A DNA stretch of 64,000 nucleotides from Acetivibrio ethanolgignens (GTDB lineage: Bacteria; Bacillota; Clostridia; Lachnospirales; Lachnospiraceae). The position numbers and the translations under genes were made by a program. Shown piece by piece: positions 62,271 to 64,000 of this stretch. The stretch lies in NCBI RefSeq assembly GCF_001461035.1, contig NZ_LNAM01000219.1, positions 1-64,000 of the forward strand, given 5' to 3'. The notes beneath the pieces are model-generated. The model ran no database searches, was not told the origin of the DNA, and saw only the letters and a program-made list of their open reading frames with translations. Numbering within the stretch: position 1 is the first letter of the stretch; every line of letters begins with the position of its first letter.

Positions 62271-63503
62271 ATGAATATTCCATTTTCACCGCCAGACATT
62301 AGCGAGGCAGAAATAGAAAAGGTTACAGAGGTGCTACGCTCTGGTTGGATTACCACTGGACCGAAAACGAAGGAATTTGAAGAAAGAATAGCAGAATATT
62401 GCGGAAACAAAAAGGCAGTCTGCCTCAATTCAGCTACAGCCGCCATGGAACTGACATTACGGATTTTGGGTGTAGGTGAGGGTGATGAGGTTATTGTACC
62501 AGCTTACACTTATACAGCCACAGCTAGTGTAGTCTGTCATGTGGGTGCTAGACTTGTGATGGTGGATACAGCGAAAGATTCTTTTGAAATGGATTACGAG
62601 AAGCTGGAAGCTGCCATAACTGAGAAAACAAAGGTTATTATACCGGTAGATTTGGCAGGTGTGCTTTGTGATTATAGAAGAATTTTTGAGATTGTTGAAA
62701 AGAAAAAATCCTTGTTTCACCCTATTAATGAGATTCAGAAAAATTTTGGAAGAATTATTGTTATGGCAGATGCGGCTCATGGATTTGGAGCCTTTCAATT
62801 AAATGAGAAAAAGCAGAAAGAAATGTGTGGAGCGATAGCAGATTTCACCTGTTTTTCATTTCATGCGGTCAAGAACCTGACTACCGCAGAAGGTGGAGCA
62901 GTAACATGGCGGGAAAGAAAAGGAATAGATTCACAAGAAATTTATCAAAAATATATGCTGTTGTCTCTACATGGACAGTCAAAGGATGCGTTGGCGAAGA
63001 CGCAGATAGGTGCATGGGAATATGATATCGTTGCACCATACTATAAATGCAATATGACCGATATTATGGCGGCGATTGGATTGGGGCAGTTAGACAGATA
63101 CGAAGATTTGTTGGAGTATAGGAAAGAAATTGTAGAAAAGTATGATTATGCTGTTGAAGAATGGAATAAAAAACATTCGAGGAAGATACACAGGCTTTCC
63201 CATATAACTAAAGAGAAAGTATCCAGCTGTCATCTGTACCTGATTCGTATTGATGGCTTGGAAGAACAGCAGAGAAATATGGTCATTACGAAAATGGCAG
63301 AAAAGGGAGTTGCAACAAATGTACATTATAAGCCGCTTCCTATGTTATCTGCATACAAAAACCAGGGATTTAAGATAGAAGATTATCCCAATGCATATAG
63401 TCTTTATAAGAATGAGATTACACCTCCGCTACATACAAAGCTTACAGATAAAGAAGTAGAGTACATTATAGAGCAATTGTTTGCAGTCTTAGAGAATGTG
63501 TAG
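62271..63503 (+). CDS. DegT/DnrJ/EryC1/StrS sugar aminotransferase
   Basis: 410 aa. PLP-dependent transfer of an amino group to a nucleotide-diphospho keto-sugar. N-terminal SGWITTGPKTKEFEERIAEY, PLP contact CLNSATAAMELTLRI, Asp in MADAAHGFGA, Schiff-base Lys in FSFHAVKNLTTAEGGAV. Prepares an amino sugar for the surface polysaccharide. It lies 20 bp after the anchored protein and 26 bp before the sugar transferase. Confidence 0.93.
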   Translation: MNIPFSPPDISEAEIEKVTEVLRSGWITTGPKTKEFEERIAEYCGNKKAVCLNSATAAMELTLRILGVGEGDEVIVPAYTYTATASVVCHVGARLVMVDTAKDSFEMDYEKLEAAITEKTKVIIPVDLAGVLCDYRRIFEIVEKKKSLFHPINEIQKNFGRIIVMADAAHGFGAFQLNEKKQKEMCGAIADFTCFSFHAVKNLTTAEGGAVTWRERKGIDSQEIYQKYMLLSLHGQSKDALAKTQIGAWEYDIVAPYYKCNMTDIMAAIGLGQLDRYEDLLEYRKEIVEKYDYAVEEWNKKHSRKIHRLSHITKEKVSSCHLYLIRIDGLEEQQRNMVITKMAEKGVATNVHYKPLPMLSAYKNQGFKIEDYPNAYSLYKNEITPPLHTKLTDKEVEYIIEQLFAVLENV

Positions 63504-63529
63504 AGATTAGAATCCAGAGGAAATCAGGT

Positions 63530-64000
63530 ATGAAGAAGAAAGAACAATCACAATTAAAGCCATGGGAAGAACTTCCGAAACAGATGAAAAATCCAGAAGT
63601 GAGACATTACTATGAACTATTACAGAAGAAATCCGGACAGATAAAAATTAAGAGGATTTTTGACAGGGTTCTTGCATGGGTTATGATTGTATTTTTGACT
63701 CCTATAATGTTTTGTATTGCGGCTCTGATTTACAAGGATTCAGGAAGCCCTGTTTTTTTTCGGCAGGTCAGAGTGACCCAATATGGGAAAAAATTTCGAA
63801 TTTATAAGTTTCGCACTATGATATCTGACGCAGATAAACAGGGACCAGCAGTGACAGGAGCAGCAGACAGCCGTATTACAAAAATTGGAGCTTTTCTTAG
63901 AAAAACACGATTGGATGAGTTGCCACAATTATTCAATATTGCATTAGGTGAAATGAGCTTTGTAGGAACCAGACCAGAGGTGCCGGTTTATGTGGAAAAG
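63530..64000 (+). CDS. Initiating sugar-phosphate transferase, 5' part
   Basis: The frame is open to the window end (157 codons). ATG at 63530 with AGAGG 9 bases before. A membrane helix (VLAWVMIVFLTPIMFCIAALIY) is followed by the PF02397 core: PVFFRQVRVTQYGKKFRIYKFRTM, KIGAFLRKTRLDELPQLFN and SFVGTRPEVP. Transfers the first sugar-1-phosphate to undecaprenyl phosphate, starting repeat-unit synthesis at the membrane. Cut off by the window edge, not truncated. Confidence 0.95.
   Translation, partial: MKKKEQSQLKPWEELPKQMKNPEVRHYYELLQKKSGQIKIKRIFDRVLAWVMIVFLTPIMFCIAALIYKDSGSPVFFRQVRVTQYGKKFRIYKFRTMISDADKQGPAVTGAADSRITKIGAFLRKTRLDELPQLFNIALGEMSFVGTRPEVPVYVEK

Noticed and set aside
1-64000. CRISPR array, tRNA, rRNA or prophage
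   Set aside because: No regularly spaced direct repeats, cloverleaf with a TTCGA-type arm, rRNA sequence or phage structural genes were seen on either strand.

Overview
The window reads as chromosome from a Gram-positive anaerobe of the Clostridia, most likely a Lachnospiraceae gut commensal. The reasons are moderate-to-low GC, strong AGGAGG-type ribosome binding sites, a type III glutamine synthetase, glycyl-radical sugar chemistry, a MOSC-MogA fusion, DUF3793 with flavodoxin, and many small palindromic repeats. No rRNA, tRNA or CRISPR array was found. The genus assignment is an inference.

Layout. 1-3.2 kb: 3' end of an IS110/IS1111-type element with a long structured non-coding tail, abutting a decapitated B12-type radical-SAM gene coupled to an ABC exporter. 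3.4-10.3 kb: amino-acid operon leuB-ilvD-ilvB-serC-serA. 10.3-20.9 kb: flavin reductase, GPH sugar symporter, YesL protein, branching enzyme glgB with a lysine-rich tail, MscS channel, glnN and a chemoreceptor.

21-32.7 kb: a Crp/Fnr regulator followed by a redox locus: NDH-2 fused to DoxX, polyprenyl diphosphate synthase, a tandem-repeat lipoprotein, lipoprotein ApbE, UbiD-UbiA-UbiX and a three-gene ABC importer. I read it as a demethylmenaquinone/extracellular electron transfer locus that may salvage an imported naphthoate. A CRP-like palindrome sits about 41 bp upstream of the inferred start of the ndh transcript. 33-42.9 kb: DUF5662, then a DeoR / activase / glycyl-radical enzyme / fructose-6-P aldolase-like / PTS EIICBA / broken gldA set. 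This set matches the anhydrohexitol ('anhydroglycolysis') pathway known for E. coli YbiW/PflD. A divergent GH4 phospho-glucosidase follows.

43-49.2 kb: molybdenum cofactor and molybdate uptake operon (moeA-like, moaA, MOSC-mog, modA, modB, moaC, modC) with a ModE-type operator just after its promoter. 49.2-51 kb: ArsR / ArsP-type permease / thioredoxin-like operon. 51-52.5 kb: small palindromic elements around a broken Rpn-type gene. 53-54.4 kb: Fur-box operon with a 45-aa Cys-rich protein, DUF3793 and flavodoxin. 54.5-56.5 kb: Gfo/Idh oxidoreductase and a MerR-TipAS regulator.

56.5-64 kb: decayed genes, an intact IS200/IS605 element (TnpA plus active-looking TnpB), then a free-standing TnpB-like protein in which all three RuvC acidic residues are replaced. 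After it comes the start of a surface-polysaccharide cluster (anchored protein, DegT aminotransferase, initiating sugar transferase). The most promising leads are the catalytically dead TnpB homologue, the quinone/electron-transfer locus with its CRP-like site, and a ~300-bp repeat family with covarying arms found three times just downstream of gene stops in one orientation.
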